A stretch of DNA of 64,000 nt from Streptococcus viridans. Lineage in GTDB: Bacteria > Bacillota > Bacilli > Lactobacillales > Streptococcaceae. The stretch spans positions 633,501-697,500 of the forward strand of contig NZ_LR134266.1 of assembly GCF_900636365.1 (NCBI RefSeq). Reading direction: 5' to 3'. The first letter of the stretch is position 1. Each line of letters begins with the position of its first letter. The notes beneath the pieces were generated by a model. That model saw only the letters and a program-made list of their open reading frames with translations, did not search any database and was not told where the DNA came from. The translations under genes and the position numbers were made by a program. Positions 35,327 to 46,400 of the stretch are shown here, piece after piece.

Positions 35327-37060
35327 ATGACAGAAATGCTTAAAGGAATTGCAGCATCTGATGGTGTTGCCGTTGCTAAGGCATATCTACTTGTTCAACC
35401 CGACTTGTCATTTGATACAATCTCAGTTGAAGATACAAATGCAGAAGAAGCTCGTTTGGATGCAGCTCTTGAAGCTTCACAAAACGAGCTTTCTCTTATT
35501 CGGGAGAATGCAGTAGCGAGCCTTGGTGAGGAAGCGGCACAAGTATTTGATGCTCACATGATGGTTCTTTCTGACCCTGAAATGGTTGGTCAGATCAAGG
35601 AAACGATTCGCACGAAGAAGGTGAATGCTGAGGCTGGATTGAAAGAAATCACAGACATGTTTATCACCATCTTTGAAGGAATGGAAGATAACCCATACAT
35701 GCAAGAACGTGCGGCAGATATTCGCGACGTGACCAAACGTGTTCTTGCAAACTTACTTGGTAAGAAATTGCCAAACCCAGCGACGATCAATGAAGAAGCA
35801 ATCGTGGTTGCGCATGACTTGACTCCATCAGATACAGCTCAATTGAACAAACAGTTTGTTAAAGCTTTTGTTACAAACATAGGTGGCCGTACAAGTCACT
35901 CAGCCATCATGGCTCGTACACTTGAAATCGCAGCTGTTCTTGGTACAAACAACATTACCGATCTTGTAAAAGATGGTGATGTTTTGGCTGTATCTGGAAT
36001 CACTGGTGAAGTAGTCATCAACCCAAGTGAAGAACAAATAGCAACTTTCAAAGCAGCTGGTGAAGCTTATGCGAAACAAAAAGCTGAATGGGCTCTCCTT
36101 AAAGATGCGAAAACTGTTACTGCAGATGGGAAACACTTCGAGTTGGCTGCTAATATCGGTACACCTAAAGACGTTGAAGGTGTGAACGAGAACGGTGCAG
36201 AAGCAGTTGGTCTCTATCGTACTGAATTCTTGTACATGGACTCTCAAGACTTCCCAACTGAAGATGACCAATACGAAGCATACAAAGCAGTTCTTGAAGG
36301 TATGAATGGTAAACCTGTTGTCGTTCGTACTATGGATATCGGTGGGGATAAAGAACTTCCTTACTTCGATCTTCCTAAAGAAATGAACCCATTCTTGGGT
36401 TACCGTGCTTTGCGTATCTCAATCTCTGAAACGGGTAACCAAATGTTCCGTACACAATTGCGTGCTTTGCTTCGTGCATCTGTTCACGGTAAATTGCGGA
36501 TCATGTTCCCAATGGTTGCTTTGTTGACGGAATTCCGTACAGCTAAAGGTATTCTCGAAGAAGAAAAAGCAAAATTGGTTGCTGAAGGTGTTGCTGTTGC
36601 GGATGATATCCAAGTTGGTATCATGATTGAAATTCCAGCTGCAGCTATGCTTGCAGACCAATTTGCCAAAGAAGTTGACTTCTTCTCAATTGGTACAAAT
36701 GACTTGATTCAATACACAATGGCTGCTGACCGTATGAACGAACAAGTTTCATACCTTTACCAACCATATAACCCATCGATCCTTCGTTTGATTCACAACG
36801 TAATCAAAGCAGCTCACGCAGAAGGTAAATGGGCTGGTATGTGTGGTGAAATGGCCGGTGACCAAACAGCTGTTCCACTTCTTGTCGGAATGGGCTTGGA
36901 TGAGTTCTCCATGTCAGCTACATCTGTCCTACGTACACGTAGCTTGATGAAGAAATTGGATACAGCTAAGATGCAAGAATACGCTAACCGTGCTCTTACT
37001 GAATGTTCAACAATGGAAGAAGTTCTTGAACTTTCAAAAGAATACGTTAACGTAGATTAA
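35327..37060 (+). CDS. ptsI: PTS enzyme I (phosphoenolpyruvate-protein phosphotransferase)
   Basis: A 577-residue enzyme that takes phosphate from PEP and passes it to HPr. The phospho-His motif is [13 protein letters not shown] (His near residue 189); the PEP-binding part shows [13 protein letters not shown], a [12 protein letters not shown] segment and [16 protein letters not shown] with the later [11 protein letters not shown]ys motif. Length is normal. It is coupled to ptsH and followed by a terminator. Confidence 0.99.
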   Translation: MTEMLKGIAASDGVAVAKAYLLVQPDLSFDTISVEDTNAEEARLDAALEASQNELSLIRENAVASLGEEAAQVFDAHMMVLSDPEMVGQIKETIRTKKVNAEAGLKEITDMFITIFEGMEDNPYMQERAADIRDVTKRVLANLLGKKLPNPATINEEAIVVAHDLTPSDTAQLNKQFVKAFVTNIGGRTSHSAIMARTLEIAAVLGTNNITDLVKDGDVLAVSGITGEVVINPSEEQIATFKAAGEAYAKQKAEWALLKDAKTVTADGKHFELAANIGTPKDVEGVNENGAEAVGLYRTEFLYMDSQDFPTEDDQYEAYKAVLEGMNGKPVVVRTMDIGGDKELPYFDLPKEMNPFLGYRALRISISETGNQMFRTQLRALLRASVHGKLRIMFPMVALLTEFRTAKGILEEEKAKLVAEGVAVADDIQVGIMIEIPAAAMLADQFAKEVDFFSIGTNDLIQYTMAADRMNEQVSYLYQPYNPSILRLIHNVIKAAHAEGKWAGMCGEMAGDQTAVPLLVGMGLDEFSMSATSVLRTRSLMKKLDTAKMQEYANRALTECSTMEEVLELSKEYVNVD

Positions 37061-37083
37061 TTGATTTTAAGAATCTGATAACA

Positions 37084-37124
37084 AAGTTATCACCTTGGAA
37101 GAGGTGGTAGCTTTTTTATTTTGC
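37084..37124 (+). terminator. Intrinsic terminator after ptsI
   Basis: A stem built on TCACCT (37088 region) with AGGTGG, extended by AAAG/CTTT, then a run of six T residues and TATTTT. Confidence 0.75.
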
Positions 37125-37226
37125 TACTTTATTTGTCTTATAAAGGAAGTAGCTGAATAAAAATAGAGTAGATATCCCTATATCAAAACAAAAAAACTAA
37201 ATTTTCTAAAAATTTTCGGAAATAGG

Positions 37227-37425
37227 TTTAATTACAATGATTTTTATAGTATAATGTTAGAAAGATAGTTTGAAAGCTGAACAATTGTGAAACTATTTTA
37301 GTAAATTTCGGGTAGATAATGGAAATTTCAAATTATTTTCATAAATATTCATCGGATTATTCAAGAAAAAATCTTGAATATTTCAACTATTTATAGTAGA
37401 ATAATACTAATAGGAAGCGCTTACA
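37227..37425 (+). promoter_or_regulatory. glg promoter region with cre site
   Basis: The 387-base gap 37061-37447 holds the ptsI terminator and two candidate promoters: TTTAAT (37227-37232)/TATAAT (37250-37255) and TTGAAT (37374-37379)/TAGAAT (37397-37402), both with 17-base spacers. A cre-like site matching 14 of 15 consensus positions lies at 37411-37425, just beyond the second start. No coding region was seen in the gap. Confidence 0.65.
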
Positions 37426-37447
37426 TAAAAGCGAGAGAGGTGAGTGA

Positions 37448-39349
37448 ATGGATACGAAACAAGCATTGTATACATTTGGAACCGGAGAGAACTTTCATCT
37501 TCAACATTATCTAGGGGCTCATAAAGAGCAAGTAGATGGTGTAGATGGGTATAGTTTCCGCGTATGGGCTCCAAATGCACAGGCGGTACACTTAGTAGGT
37601 GATTTTACCCAATGGGAAGAAAATGAAATCCCTATGGTGCGAAATGAAGCTGGTGTTTGGGAAGTTTTTACAACTTCACCTCAAGTGGGAGATATTTATA
37701 AGTACCATGTTACAAGACAAAATGGTCACCGCTTAATGAAGGTGGATCCTTTAGCGGTTCGCATGGAAAAACGTCCAGGAACTGGAGCGGTGATTACAGA
37801 TATTCCAGAGCGGAAATGGAAAGATGGACTATGGATGGCGAGAAGGAGAAAACTTGGTTTCAGATCGCGTCCAGTAAATATTTATGAAGTTCATGCTGGA
37901 TCATGGAAACGCAATGAAGATGGAAGTCCTTATTCATTTGCCCAGTTGAAGGAAGACTTGATACCTTACTTGGTAAAAATGAACTATACCCATGTGGAGT
38001 TCATGCCGGTGATGGCGCACCCACTTGGACTAAGTTGGGGCTATCAACTGATGGGGTACTTTGCCTTAGAGCATACCTATGGAACACCGGAAGAGTTTCA
38101 GGATTTCGTTGAGGCCTGTCACTTGAATAACATTGGGGTGATTGTGGACTGGGTACCAGGACACTTTACCATCAATGATGATGCCTTGGCCTATTATGAT
38201 GGGACACCAACCTTTGAATATCAGGACCATCATCGGGCTCACAACTATGGTTGGGGAGCAATGAACTTTGACCTAGGTAAAAACCAGGTTCAATCCTTCC
38301 TCATTTCTAGTGTGAAATTCTGGATCGAGTTTTATCATTTGGATGGAATTCGGGTCGATGCGGTCAGCAATATGCTTTACTTAGACTACGATAGTGGTCC
38401 ATGGACACCAAATATCGATGGTGGAAATCTCAACTATGAGGGAATCCATTTCCTTAAGCGGATGAATGCTGTGATTAAATCAGAACATCCGGATGTCATC
38501 ATGGCAGCGGAGGAAAGTTCATCTGGCACCAAAATCACTGGTCCAGAAGAGTATGGTGGTTTAGGATTTGACTACAAGTGGAATATGGGATGGATGAATG
38601 ATATTCTTCGCTTCTACGAGGAAGATCCTATTTACCGGAAATTTGATTTCAACTTGGTGACCTTTAGCTTTATGTATGCCTTCTCTGAAAACTTCTTGTT
38701 ACCATTCTCTCACGATGAAGTGGTCCACGGGAAGAAGAGTCTCATGCATAAGATGTGGGGAGATCGCTACAACCAGTTCGCTGGCTTGCGCAATCTCTTG
38801 ACTTATCAGATTTGTCACCCAGGTAAGAAATTGCTCTTCATGGGTTCTGAGTTCGGCCAATTCTTAGAATGGAAGTCTGAAGAACAGCTAGAATGGTCTA
38901 ATCTGGACGATGACATGAACCGCAAGATGCAAGAGTTTACTTCACAGCTCAATCAATTCTACAAAGACAACAAGATGTTGTGGGAAATTGATGATAGCTA
39001 TGATGGCATTGAGATTATTGATGCAGACAACCGAGATCAAAGTGTCTTGACCTTTACCCGTAAGGATAAAAAAGGAAATCATCTGCTTTGTATCTTTAAT
39101 ATGGCACCAGTAGAGCGCAAGGACTTTACGGTCGGCGTCCCTGTTGCTGGGGTCTATGAAGAAATTTGGAATACAGAATTAGAGAAATGGGGAGGTGTCT
39201 GGAAAGAGCACAACCAGGAAGTGAAGACTCAAGAGGGATTATGGAAAGATTATCCACAAACCTTGACCTTCACCTTACCGGCTCTTGGAGCTAGTGTATG
39301 GAAAGTGAAACGAAAACTTCGTTCCAATGTGTCTAAAACAAAAAAATAG
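37448..39349 (+). CDS. glgB: 1,4-alpha-glucan branching enzyme
   Basis: A 633-residue GH13 enzyme that makes alpha-1,6 branches in glycogen. An N-terminal CBM48 domain ([19 protein letters not shown]) precedes the catalytic barrel, with [19 protein letters not shown] (nucleophile Asp), AAEESS (acid/base Glu) and [10 protein letters not shown]. First gene of glgBCDA. GAGAGAGG lies upstream of ATG 37448. Likely catabolite-controlled through the cre-like site in its promoter. Confidence 0.98.
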   Translation: MDTKQALYTFGTGENFHLQHYLGAHKEQVDGVDGYSFRVWAPNAQAVHLVGDFTQWEENEIPMVRNEAGVWEVFTTSPQVGDIYKYHVTRQNGHRLMKVDPLAVRMEKRPGTGAVITDIPERKWKDGLWMARRRKLGFRSRPVNIYEVHAGSWKRNEDGSPYSFAQLKEDLIPYLVKMNYTHVEFMPVMAHPLGLSWGYQLMGYFALEHTYGTPEEFQDFVEACHLNNIGVIVDWVPGHFTINDDALAYYDGTPTFEYQDHHRAHNYGWGAMNFDLGKNQVQSFLISSVKFWIEFYHLDGIRVDAVSNMLYLDYDSGPWTPNIDGGNLNYEGIHFLKRMNAVIKSEHPDVIMAAEESSSGTKITGPEEYGGLGFDYKWNMGWMNDILRFYEEDPIYRKFDFNLVTFSFMYAFSENFLLPFSHDEVVHGKKSLMHKMWGDRYNQFAGLRNLLTYQICHPGKKLLFMGSEFGQFLEWKSEEQLEWSNLDDDMNRKMQEFTSQLNQFYKDNKMLWEIDDSYDGIEIIDADNRDQSVLTFTRKDKKGNHLLCIFNMAPVERKDFTVGVPVAGVYEEIWNTELEKWGGVWKEHNQEVKTQEGLWKDYPQTLTFTLPALGASVWKVKRKLRSNVSKTKK

Positions 39350-39381
39350 TTGTTGGTGATCTACTGATCGCAGTCTATGAT

Positions 39382-39432
39382 CCCATTCCTAACTCTGTAG
39401 AAGAGGCCAAAGTGCCTCTCCTTAGAAGTGGG
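39382..39432 (+). other. Hairpin in the glgB-glgC spacer
   Basis: AGAGGC (39402-39407) pairs with GCCTCT (39414-39419), with outer pairing of CCTAA to TTAG and CCCA to TGGG. No T tract follows, so it may shape mRNA stability rather than stop transcription. Confidence 0.5.
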
Positions 39433-39466
39433 AAGAAGGTCTCGTCAATCCAAAAAGGAGTAATCA

Positions 39467-40609
39467 ATGAAGAATGAAATGCTAGCTCTGATCCTTGCTG
39501 GTGGGCAAGGAACTCGCCTTGGAAAACTCACTCAAAGCATTGCCAAACCTGCAGTGCAATTTGGGGGACGTTATCGTATTATTGACTTTGCCTTATCCAA
39601 CTGTGCCAACTCAGGTATCCACAATGTTGGCGTGATTACTCAGTATCAACCGCTTGCCTTAAACAATCATATCGGAAATGGTTCAAGTTGGGGTCTTGAT
39701 GGTATTAATACTGGAGTTTCTATCCTTCAACCTTATTCTGCAAGTGAAGGAAATCGTTGGTTTGAAGGAACAAGTCATGCGATTTTCCAAAATATCGACT
39801 ACATCGATAGCATCAATCCAGAGTACGTGTTGATCCTTTCTGGAGACCATATCTACAAGATGGACTATGACGAAATGCTTCAGTCTCACAAAGATCACAA
39901 TGCAAGTCTTACAGTAGCTGTATTGGATGTACCTTTAAAAGAAGCTAGCCGTTTCGGAATTATGAATACGGATGCCAACAATCGAATTGTAGAATTTGAA
40001 GAAAAACCTGCAGAGCCAAAATCAACAAAAGCTTCCATGGGTATCTACATTTTTGACTGGTCTCGCCTTCGCAATATGCTAGTAGCTGCAGAGAAGAGTG
40101 ACATCGATATGTCTGACTTTGGTAAAAATGTTATTCCAACTTACCTTGAATCTGGAGAAAGCGTTTATGCTTATGAATTCAAGGGCTATTGGAAAGACGT
40201 GGGGACCATTGAATCTCTCTGGGAAGCGAATATGGAATACATTGATCCAAACAATGCTTTGGATAGCCGTGATCGTCACTGGAAGATCTATTCTCGTAAC
40301 TTGATTTCACCACCAAACTTCTTTGGCGAACATACCCATATTGAAGATTCCTTGGTGGTGGATGGATGCTTGGTAGACGGAACAGTAAAACATTCTATCT
40401 TGTCTACGGAAGCACAAGTTCGTAAAGGTGCAGTCGTTGAAGATTCTGTCATCATGAGTGGTGCCATTATCGGACAAGGTGCCGTGATTAAACGCGCTAT
40501 AATCGGTGAAGGAGCGGTCGTTTCAGAAGGTGTAGTCATCGATGGAACGGAAGAAGTACAAGTCGTTGGATATAACGAAAAAGTGGGGGTAGCAACAGAT
40601 GAAGATTGA
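39467..40609 (+). CDS. glgC: Glucose-1-phosphate adenylyltransferase, catalytic subunit
   Basis: A 380-residue enzyme making ADP-glucose from glucose-1-phosphate and ATP, the committed step of glycogen synthesis. N-terminal [15 protein letters not shown] is the nucleotide-binding loop, [12 protein letters not shown] holds the catalytic Asp, and [10 protein letters not shown] is the sugar-phosphate site. The C-terminal part is a left-handed beta-helix. In firmicutes it works with GlgD, encoded next with an 11-base overlap. AAAAAGGAG precedes the ATG. Confidence 0.98.
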   Translation: MKNEMLALILAGGQGTRLGKLTQSIAKPAVQFGGRYRIIDFALSNCANSGIHNVGVITQYQPLALNNHIGNGSSWGLDGINTGVSILQPYSASEGNRWFEGTSHAIFQNIDYIDSINPEYVLILSGDHIYKMDYDEMLQSHKDHNASLTVAVLDVPLKEASRFGIMNTDANNRIVEFEEKPAEPKSTKASMGIYIFDWSRLRNMLVAAEKSDIDMSDFGKNVIPTYLESGESVYAYEFKGYWKDVGTIESLWEANMEYIDPNNALDSRDRHWKIYSRNLISPPNFFGEHTHIEDSLVVDGCLVDGTVKHSILSTEAQVRKGAVVEDSVIMSGAIIGQGAVIKRAIIGEGAVVSEGVVIDGTEEVQVVGYNEKVGVATDED

Positions 40610-41735
40610 TAAGTATTCAGCCATTTTAGGAAACACAGTAGGCTTCCATGATATGTCATCATTGACAGATCATCGTCCTGTTGCCAGTCTACCATTTGAT
40701 GGGAAATATCGTTTGATTGACTTCCCGCTTTCAAGTTTAGCCAATGCGGGAATCCGTAGTGTATTTGGTATTTTTCAACAAGAAAATATTAGTTCTGTCT
40801 TTGACCATATCCGCTCTGGTCGTGAGTGGGGCTTGTCAACTCTTTTGAGCCACTACTATCTCGGTATCTACAACACTCCAGTAGAAAGTTCAAACGTTGG
40901 CAAGGAATATTATGAGCAACTATTGACCTATTTGAAACGCTCTGGTTCGAACCAGACAGTCGCTCTTAACTGTGATATCTTAGTAAACATTGATTTGAAC
41001 CAAGTCTTCCACTTGCACAATACCGTTGACAGACCAATCACAGTGGTGTACAAAAAGATGCATCATCGTGACATCTCTGAAGTAAATGCGGTTTTAGAAA
41101 TCGATGAGACAGACCATGTACGTGGACAAAAGTTGTTTGATGGCACAGATCCAGATGCTCTCTATAATATGTCAACGGATATCTTTATCGTTGATACACC
41201 ATGGTTGATTGAAAAATTAGAAGCAGAAATCCATAAAGAACATCCAGAAAAATTGCGTTATATCCTTCGTGATTTAGCAGTAGAACACGGGGCCTTCGCT
41301 TTTGAATACACTGGCTATATTGCCAATATTCATTCAGTTGAATCCTACTATCGTGCTAACTTGGATATGTTGGAAACCAATAAATTCATGTCTCTCTTCT
41401 CACCAAATCAAAAAGTATATACCAAGGTGAAAAATGAAGAGCCAACTTACTATGCTCCTGGTTCGCAAATTAAGAATTCGCAATTTGCATCAGGAAGCAT
41501 TGTCGAAGCTTTGGTGCATGATTCTATCATTTCCCGTCGTGTTCATCTACACCAGGGGGCAGAAATTCGTAGCAGTCTCCTGTTCCCAGGTGTCGTTGTC
41601 CATGAGGGAGCAGTCGTTGAGCATGCGATTCTTGACAAGGGCGTCGTAGTTGAAACTGGTGTAACCATTCGTGGAACCAAAGAAGCACCTCTTGTGATTA
41701 AAAAAGGTGCTGTGATTACAGAGGATATTGGATAA
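40599..41735 (+). CDS. glgD: Glucose-1-phosphate adenylyltransferase, GlgD subunit
   Basis: A 378-residue GlgC paralogue. The nucleotide-binding loop is degenerate at the N-terminus ([20 protein letters not shown] instead of the AGGxGTRL loop) while DCxLxxNID-type core and C-terminal beta-helix remain, which is typical of the GlgD partner that modulates GlgC rather than acting alone. It overlaps glgC by 11 bases and glgA by one base, so the three are translationally coupled. Confidence 0.97.
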   Translation: MKIDKYSAILGNTVGFHDMSSLTDHRPVASLPFDGKYRLIDFPLSSLANAGIRSVFGIFQQENISSVFDHIRSGREWGLSTLLSHYYLGIYNTPVESSNVGKEYYEQLLTYLKRSGSNQTVALNCDILVNIDLNQVFHLHNTVDRPITVVYKKMHHRDISEVNAVLEIDETDHVRGQKLFDGTDPDALYNMSTDIFIVDTPWLIEKLEAEIHKEHPEKLRYILRDLAVEHGAFAFEYTGYIANIHSVESYYRANLDMLETNKFMSLFSPNQKVYTKVKNEEPTYYAPGSQIKNSQFASGSIVEALVHDSIISRRVHLHQGAEIRSSLLFPGVVVHEGAVVEHAILDKGVVVETGVTIRGTKEAPLVIKKGAVITEDIG

Positions 41736-43162
41736 TGAAATTATTGTTTGTTGCCGCTGAAGGAGCTCCTTTTTCAAAAACCGGGGGCTTGGGAGATGTC
41801 ATTGGAGCACTCCCTAAATCCTTGGCTAAAAAAGGTCATGATGTTCGTGTCGTCCTCCCTTACTACGACATGGTAGAGGCGAAATTTGGCGACCAAGTTG
41901 AAGATGTTTTACACTTCGAGACCAGAGTGGGATGGAGAAGTGAATATGTTGGTGTGAAACGCATCTATCGTGATGGCGTCACCTTCTATTTTATTGATAA
42001 CCAGAAATATTTCTTTAGAGGACATGTCTACGGAGATTTTGATGATGGGGAGCGCTTTGCCTACTTCCAATTGGCAACGCTTGAGATGATGGAACGAGTG
42101 GACTTTATTCCTGATATTATCCACGCTCATGACTACCATACAGCTATGATTCCTTTCCTACTAAAAGAGAAATACCGTTGGATTCAAGCTTACAATGGAA
42201 TCAAATCTGTCTTAACCATCCATAATCTGGAGTTCCAAGGTCAGTTTGACCCAGGAATGTTGTGGGATTTGTTTGGAGTTGGGTTTGAGCGCTATGAGGA
42301 TGGCACTCTTCGGTGGAAAGATTGCTTAAACTGGATGAAGGCAGGGATTCTCTACGCAGATCGTGTAACCACTGTTTCACCAAGTTATAGCTATGAAATC
42401 CGGACAGCTGAATATGGTTGTGGCCTTGATCAAATCTTGCGCATGGAATCTGGTAAATTAACAGGGATTGTGAACGGAATCGATACAGACCTCTACAATC
42501 CTGAGACAGATCCCCTCTTGACTTATCATTTTAGTAAAGATGATTTATCAGGAAAAGCAGCAAGCAAACGAGCTCTTCAGGAACGTGTTGGACTTCCGGT
42601 TCGTGATGATGTTCCCTTGTTCGGAATCGTTTCACGTTTAACACGCCAAAAAGGCTTTGATGTGGTGGTTGAAGAACTCCATAACCTTCTACAAAAGGAT
42701 ATCCAAATCGTTCTCTTGGGAACAGGAGATCCTGGTTTCGAGCAGGCCTTTGCTTGGTTTGGTCAAGCTTATCCAGATAAACTCTCAGCTAACATCATGT
42801 TTGACGTGCAGTTGGCACAAGAAATCTACGCCGCTTCGGATGTTTTCTTGATGCCAAGCCGATTTGAACCGTGTGGCCTTTCTCAAATGATGGCTATGCG
42901 CTATGGTACCTTGCCATTGGTTCACGAGGTAGGTGGACTGCGAGATACAGTGCAAGCCTATAATGTCATCGATGGCAGTGGTACTGGCTTTAGCTTTAAC
43001 AACCTATCTGGTTATTGGTTAAACTGGGCTGTCGATCAAGCTTTGACAGTTTATACTCATGATAAGAATGCTTGGTACGGTCTCCAAAGAGAAGCCATGA
43101 GCCGTGATTTCTCTTGGGATACGGCTAGTCAACATTATGCTGATTTGTATCAATCATTATAA
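41735..43162 (+). CDS. glgA: Glycogen synthase (ADP-glucose type)
   Basis: A 475-residue GT5 enzyme extending alpha-1,4-glucan chains from ADP-glucose. The N-terminal KTGGLGDV (residues 15-22) binds ADP-glucose, HAHDYHTAM and [10 protein letters not shown] follow, and the C-terminal domain has [13 protein letters not shown] and [12 protein letters not shown] with the catalytic Glu region. Start ATG overlaps the glgD stop in TAATG. It is followed by a terminator, and no glgP is present behind it. Confidence 0.98.
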   Translation: MKLLFVAAEGAPFSKTGGLGDVIGALPKSLAKKGHDVRVVLPYYDMVEAKFGDQVEDVLHFETRVGWRSEYVGVKRIYRDGVTFYFIDNQKYFFRGHVYGDFDDGERFAYFQLATLEMMERVDFIPDIIHAHDYHTAMIPFLLKEKYRWIQAYNGIKSVLTIHNLEFQGQFDPGMLWDLFGVGFERYEDGTLRWKDCLNWMKAGILYADRVTTVSPSYSYEIRTAEYGCGLDQILRMESGKLTGIVNGIDTDLYNPETDPLLTYHFSKDDLSGKAASKRALQERVGLPVRDDVPLFGIVSRLTRQKGFDVVVEELHNLLQKDIQIVLLGTGDPGFEQAFAWFGQAYPDKLSANIMFDVQLAQEIYAASDVFLMPSRFEPCGLSQMMAMRYGTLPLVHEVGGLRDTVQAYNVIDGSGTGFSFNNLSGYWLNWAVDQALTVYTHDKNAWYGLQREAMSRDFSWDTASQHYADLYQSL

Positions 43163-43170
43163 GATGAATG

Positions 43171-43197
43171 AAAAACGCCTAATTTAGGCGTTTTTTT
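43171..43197 (+). terminator. Intrinsic terminator of the glgBCDA operon
   Basis: AAAACGCCTA pairs with TAGGCGTTTT over a short loop, with seven T residues. Confidence 0.95.
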
Positions 43198-43408
43198 GTT
43201 TGTATAAGAAAGAGTTTACTACTAAAATATAGGGAATCAAAAAAAGGAAAAAATCTGAGTAAGATATGTTGCTAAAATTACTGAAAAAAGATAAGATAGG
43301 TAAAGGTAAAAAATCACGGGAAGCTATTTTAGGAAAAGAGCCTGTCCTCTCTAAAAATAAACTAGACTTCTTATGATTCGCTAATATTACTATGTAGGAA
43401 GTTATAGG

Positions 43409-46400
43409 ATGAAACAAAGAAGACAAGCTGTTGAAAAGATTACCAAGTATTCGATTCGAAAATTATCCGTAGGAGTAGGACCGGTTGCTATTGGAGCCTT
43501 TTTCTTTGCAACTAGCTTATTAGGAGCGCCATCAGTACAAGCAGATCAACTGACACGAGAAGCGACAGTTCATTTAGGCTATGTTACGGAAAATGAGTTA
43601 ACACCCGAAGAACAAGCCCAGGTGATTCATGCTATTCCTGAAGAGTATCAAAGTGAAGATACCTTTTATCTGGTGTATAGGAAGAAAACAGCTAGCCAGA
43701 GTATACTGCCACAAACAGGGACGACCGAATTGGCGATTGCGGGGCTTAGTTTAGCGACTGCATCCTTTGCAGTTCTTTTGCTGTCCAAGAAACATCGTAA
43801 AAAAGTAATGGGACTTTTATTAATTGGTTCTATGGGGCAAAGTCTGCTTTTGTCTATCGATGCTGCTGCCTTGCAAAATATTGAATTACGAAGCTACAAT
43901 CAAACTCTTTCAATTGCAAGCAGTAAAGAATTAGCCAACGGTGTTATTCCAATTGAAGGTTATGACTATGTCGGCTATCTCCGATATTCAGCTAGTCCTA
44001 AATTGGATGGGCAAGCGCCTGTCGTGAAAGTTGAGGAAAAGCCGGCAATCTCTGATCTCTATCAACCTACAACGAAAGAGGAGACTCTATCTCAGATCAC
44101 ACCAAAAGAAGGACCTAGTTTCCCTGTAGTGGAAAAGCCAAAAGTTGAAGTATCAACAGAAAGTATTCCATTTGAAACTGTAGAACAACCAGATCCTACT
44201 TTGGCCAAAGGTCAAACGACGGTTCTAAGAGCTGGGCAAAATGGGGAACAAACTGTTTTAACGGAAGTGAGTACGGTAAATGGTCAGGAAGTTCGCAAAG
44301 TACTTGAAAAAACTGTAACAAAAGAAGCAGTTCCACAAATTATTGCTATTGGAACAAAGGAGGAGGTTCAACCAAGTCCTCAACCTGCTCCAGTTGTAAC
44401 TGCTAAAGGAACGCAGGAAGAAGGCCATGTTGGTGAAGCTCCTGTACAGCCAGAGAACCCAGCTTATACCGGTGTCATTGAAGCCAAGGGAACGCAAGAG
44501 GAAGGCCATGTAGGCGAAGCTCCTATACAGCCAGAGAATCCAGCTTATACCGGTGTCGTTGAAGCCAAGGGAACGCAAGAGGAAGGCCATGTAGGCGAAG
44601 CTCCTATACAGCCAGAGAATCCAGCCTATACCGGTGTCATCGAAGCCAAGGGAACCCAAGAAGAAGGCCACGTAGGAGAAGCTCCTATACAGCCAGAGAA
44701 CCCCGCCTATACTGGTGTCATTGAAGCCAAGGGAACGCAGGAAGAAGGCCATGTAGGCGAAGCCCCAATTCAGCCAGAGAACCCAGTTTATCAAATAACG
44801 GAAGGAACAGTTACAGAAACAGAAACGGTGCTCCTTCCGTATGAAACTGAATATGTACCAGATGCGGACCGCTATACTGATGAAGAAAGTATCCTTCAAA
44901 AAGGAGAGGCAGGGAGCCGGGAAATTCGTCGTGTCTATAAAACGGTCAATGGCGAGAAAGTTGGAGAGCCTCTCAGCACGACAACTGAAACGGTAAAAGC
45001 TCCTGTGACAGAAAAAATTAGTCGTGGGACTAAGGCGATTGAAGGCCAAACAGAGGAAGTTGCTTTTGAGGAAATTCCATTTAAGACGGTAACCGAACAA
45101 GATGCTACCTTGCTAAAAGGAAGAGAAACGGTTTCTCAAGCAGGAAGAAATGGGAAGAAGAAAATCACCAAGGTCTATAAGACCATTAAAGGTGTAAAAA
45201 CTGCGGATGCTCCAACGGTTTCGGAGGAAGTAGTTGAACAAGCCCAAGATCGGATCATTCAAAAAGGAACCAAAGAACTAGACAAGCCAACCTTGACCTT
45301 GACCCAGGTCGATAAGGAAGAATTGAAGCGCAGTGCTAGGGCTTCCTATCATTTAGACAAACCCGAGGGTGTGACCATCAAGTCCATCCAGGCGGTGTTG
45401 AAGAAGGGCAATCAAGTGGTTAAAACTTTTGCCCTTTCAGAGTCTGATTTAGCAGCAGCCTTAGTGGATTTAGACTACTACAAGGATTATACGCTTACAA
45501 CGACCATGGTCTATGATCGTGGAAATGGGGATGAAGAAGAGGTTCTCAAAGAAGAACCACTAAGACTTGACCTTAAAAAAGTTGAAGTCAAAAACATCAA
45601 GGAAACCAGTCTGATTAGCGTGGATGACCAAGGCCTTGAGACCGATCGTAGCCTCTTGTCCGAAACACCTTCAGATGTGAAACCTTATTACTTAAAGGTT
45701 ACCACCCATGATAATAAGGTCACAAAACTGGCCATTGATAAAATCGAAGAAGTCACAATTGATGGAAAAGCATTATACAAGGTGACTGCTAAAGCACCTG
45801 ATCTCATCCAACGAGCAGCAGATAAGCAGTTCAGTGAGGACTATGTCCACTACATTGCAAAACCTAAAGCTCATGAAGGAGACGTCTACTACGATTTCAA
45901 CGAACTTGTAAAAGCTATGCAAGCCAATCCGACTGGTACCTTTAAGCTTGGTAGCAATATGAATGCGGCCAATGTGCCAGCAGTAGGAAAATCTTATGTA
46001 ACCAATGCCTTCAAGGGAATTTTAGAAAGTACGGATGGAAATAAATTTGCCATCCATAACATTACGCGACCATTGTTTGGAAACATCGAAGGTGGTTCAG
46101 TTAAGAATCTCCTGCTTGAAAACGTCGCTATCGACCTACCTACGATAGATCGAGTAGCACCGATCGCAGGTGTCATCAAAAATAATGCGACTGTCGAAAA
46201 TGTTAAAGTAACAGGAAGCGTTGTTGGAAACAATGATGTAGCTGGTATTATCAATAAAATTGATGGTAGTGGGAAGGTAAGCAATGTTGCCTTCATCGGG
46301 AAACTGCACGCTGCTGGCAATAAAGGTGGCTATCTAGCAGGTGTTGTTGGCGAGAACTGGAAAGGTATTGTAGAAAAGGCTTACGTTGATGCTGAAATCA

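Noticed and set aside
43184..43426. Minus-strand 80-codon frame upstream of the metalloprotease
   Set aside because: It begins inside the metalloprotease gene and ends in the glgA terminator, with no ribosome binding site or recognisable domain.
44399..44803. Regular repeats as a CRISPR array
   Set aside because: The repeats are contiguous 81-base coding units with no variable spacers, inside one long reading frame.
44258..45100. 280-codon minus-strand frame
   Set aside because: It is the antisense of the tandem-repeat and G5 part of the metalloprotease gene; its length comes from the repeats.
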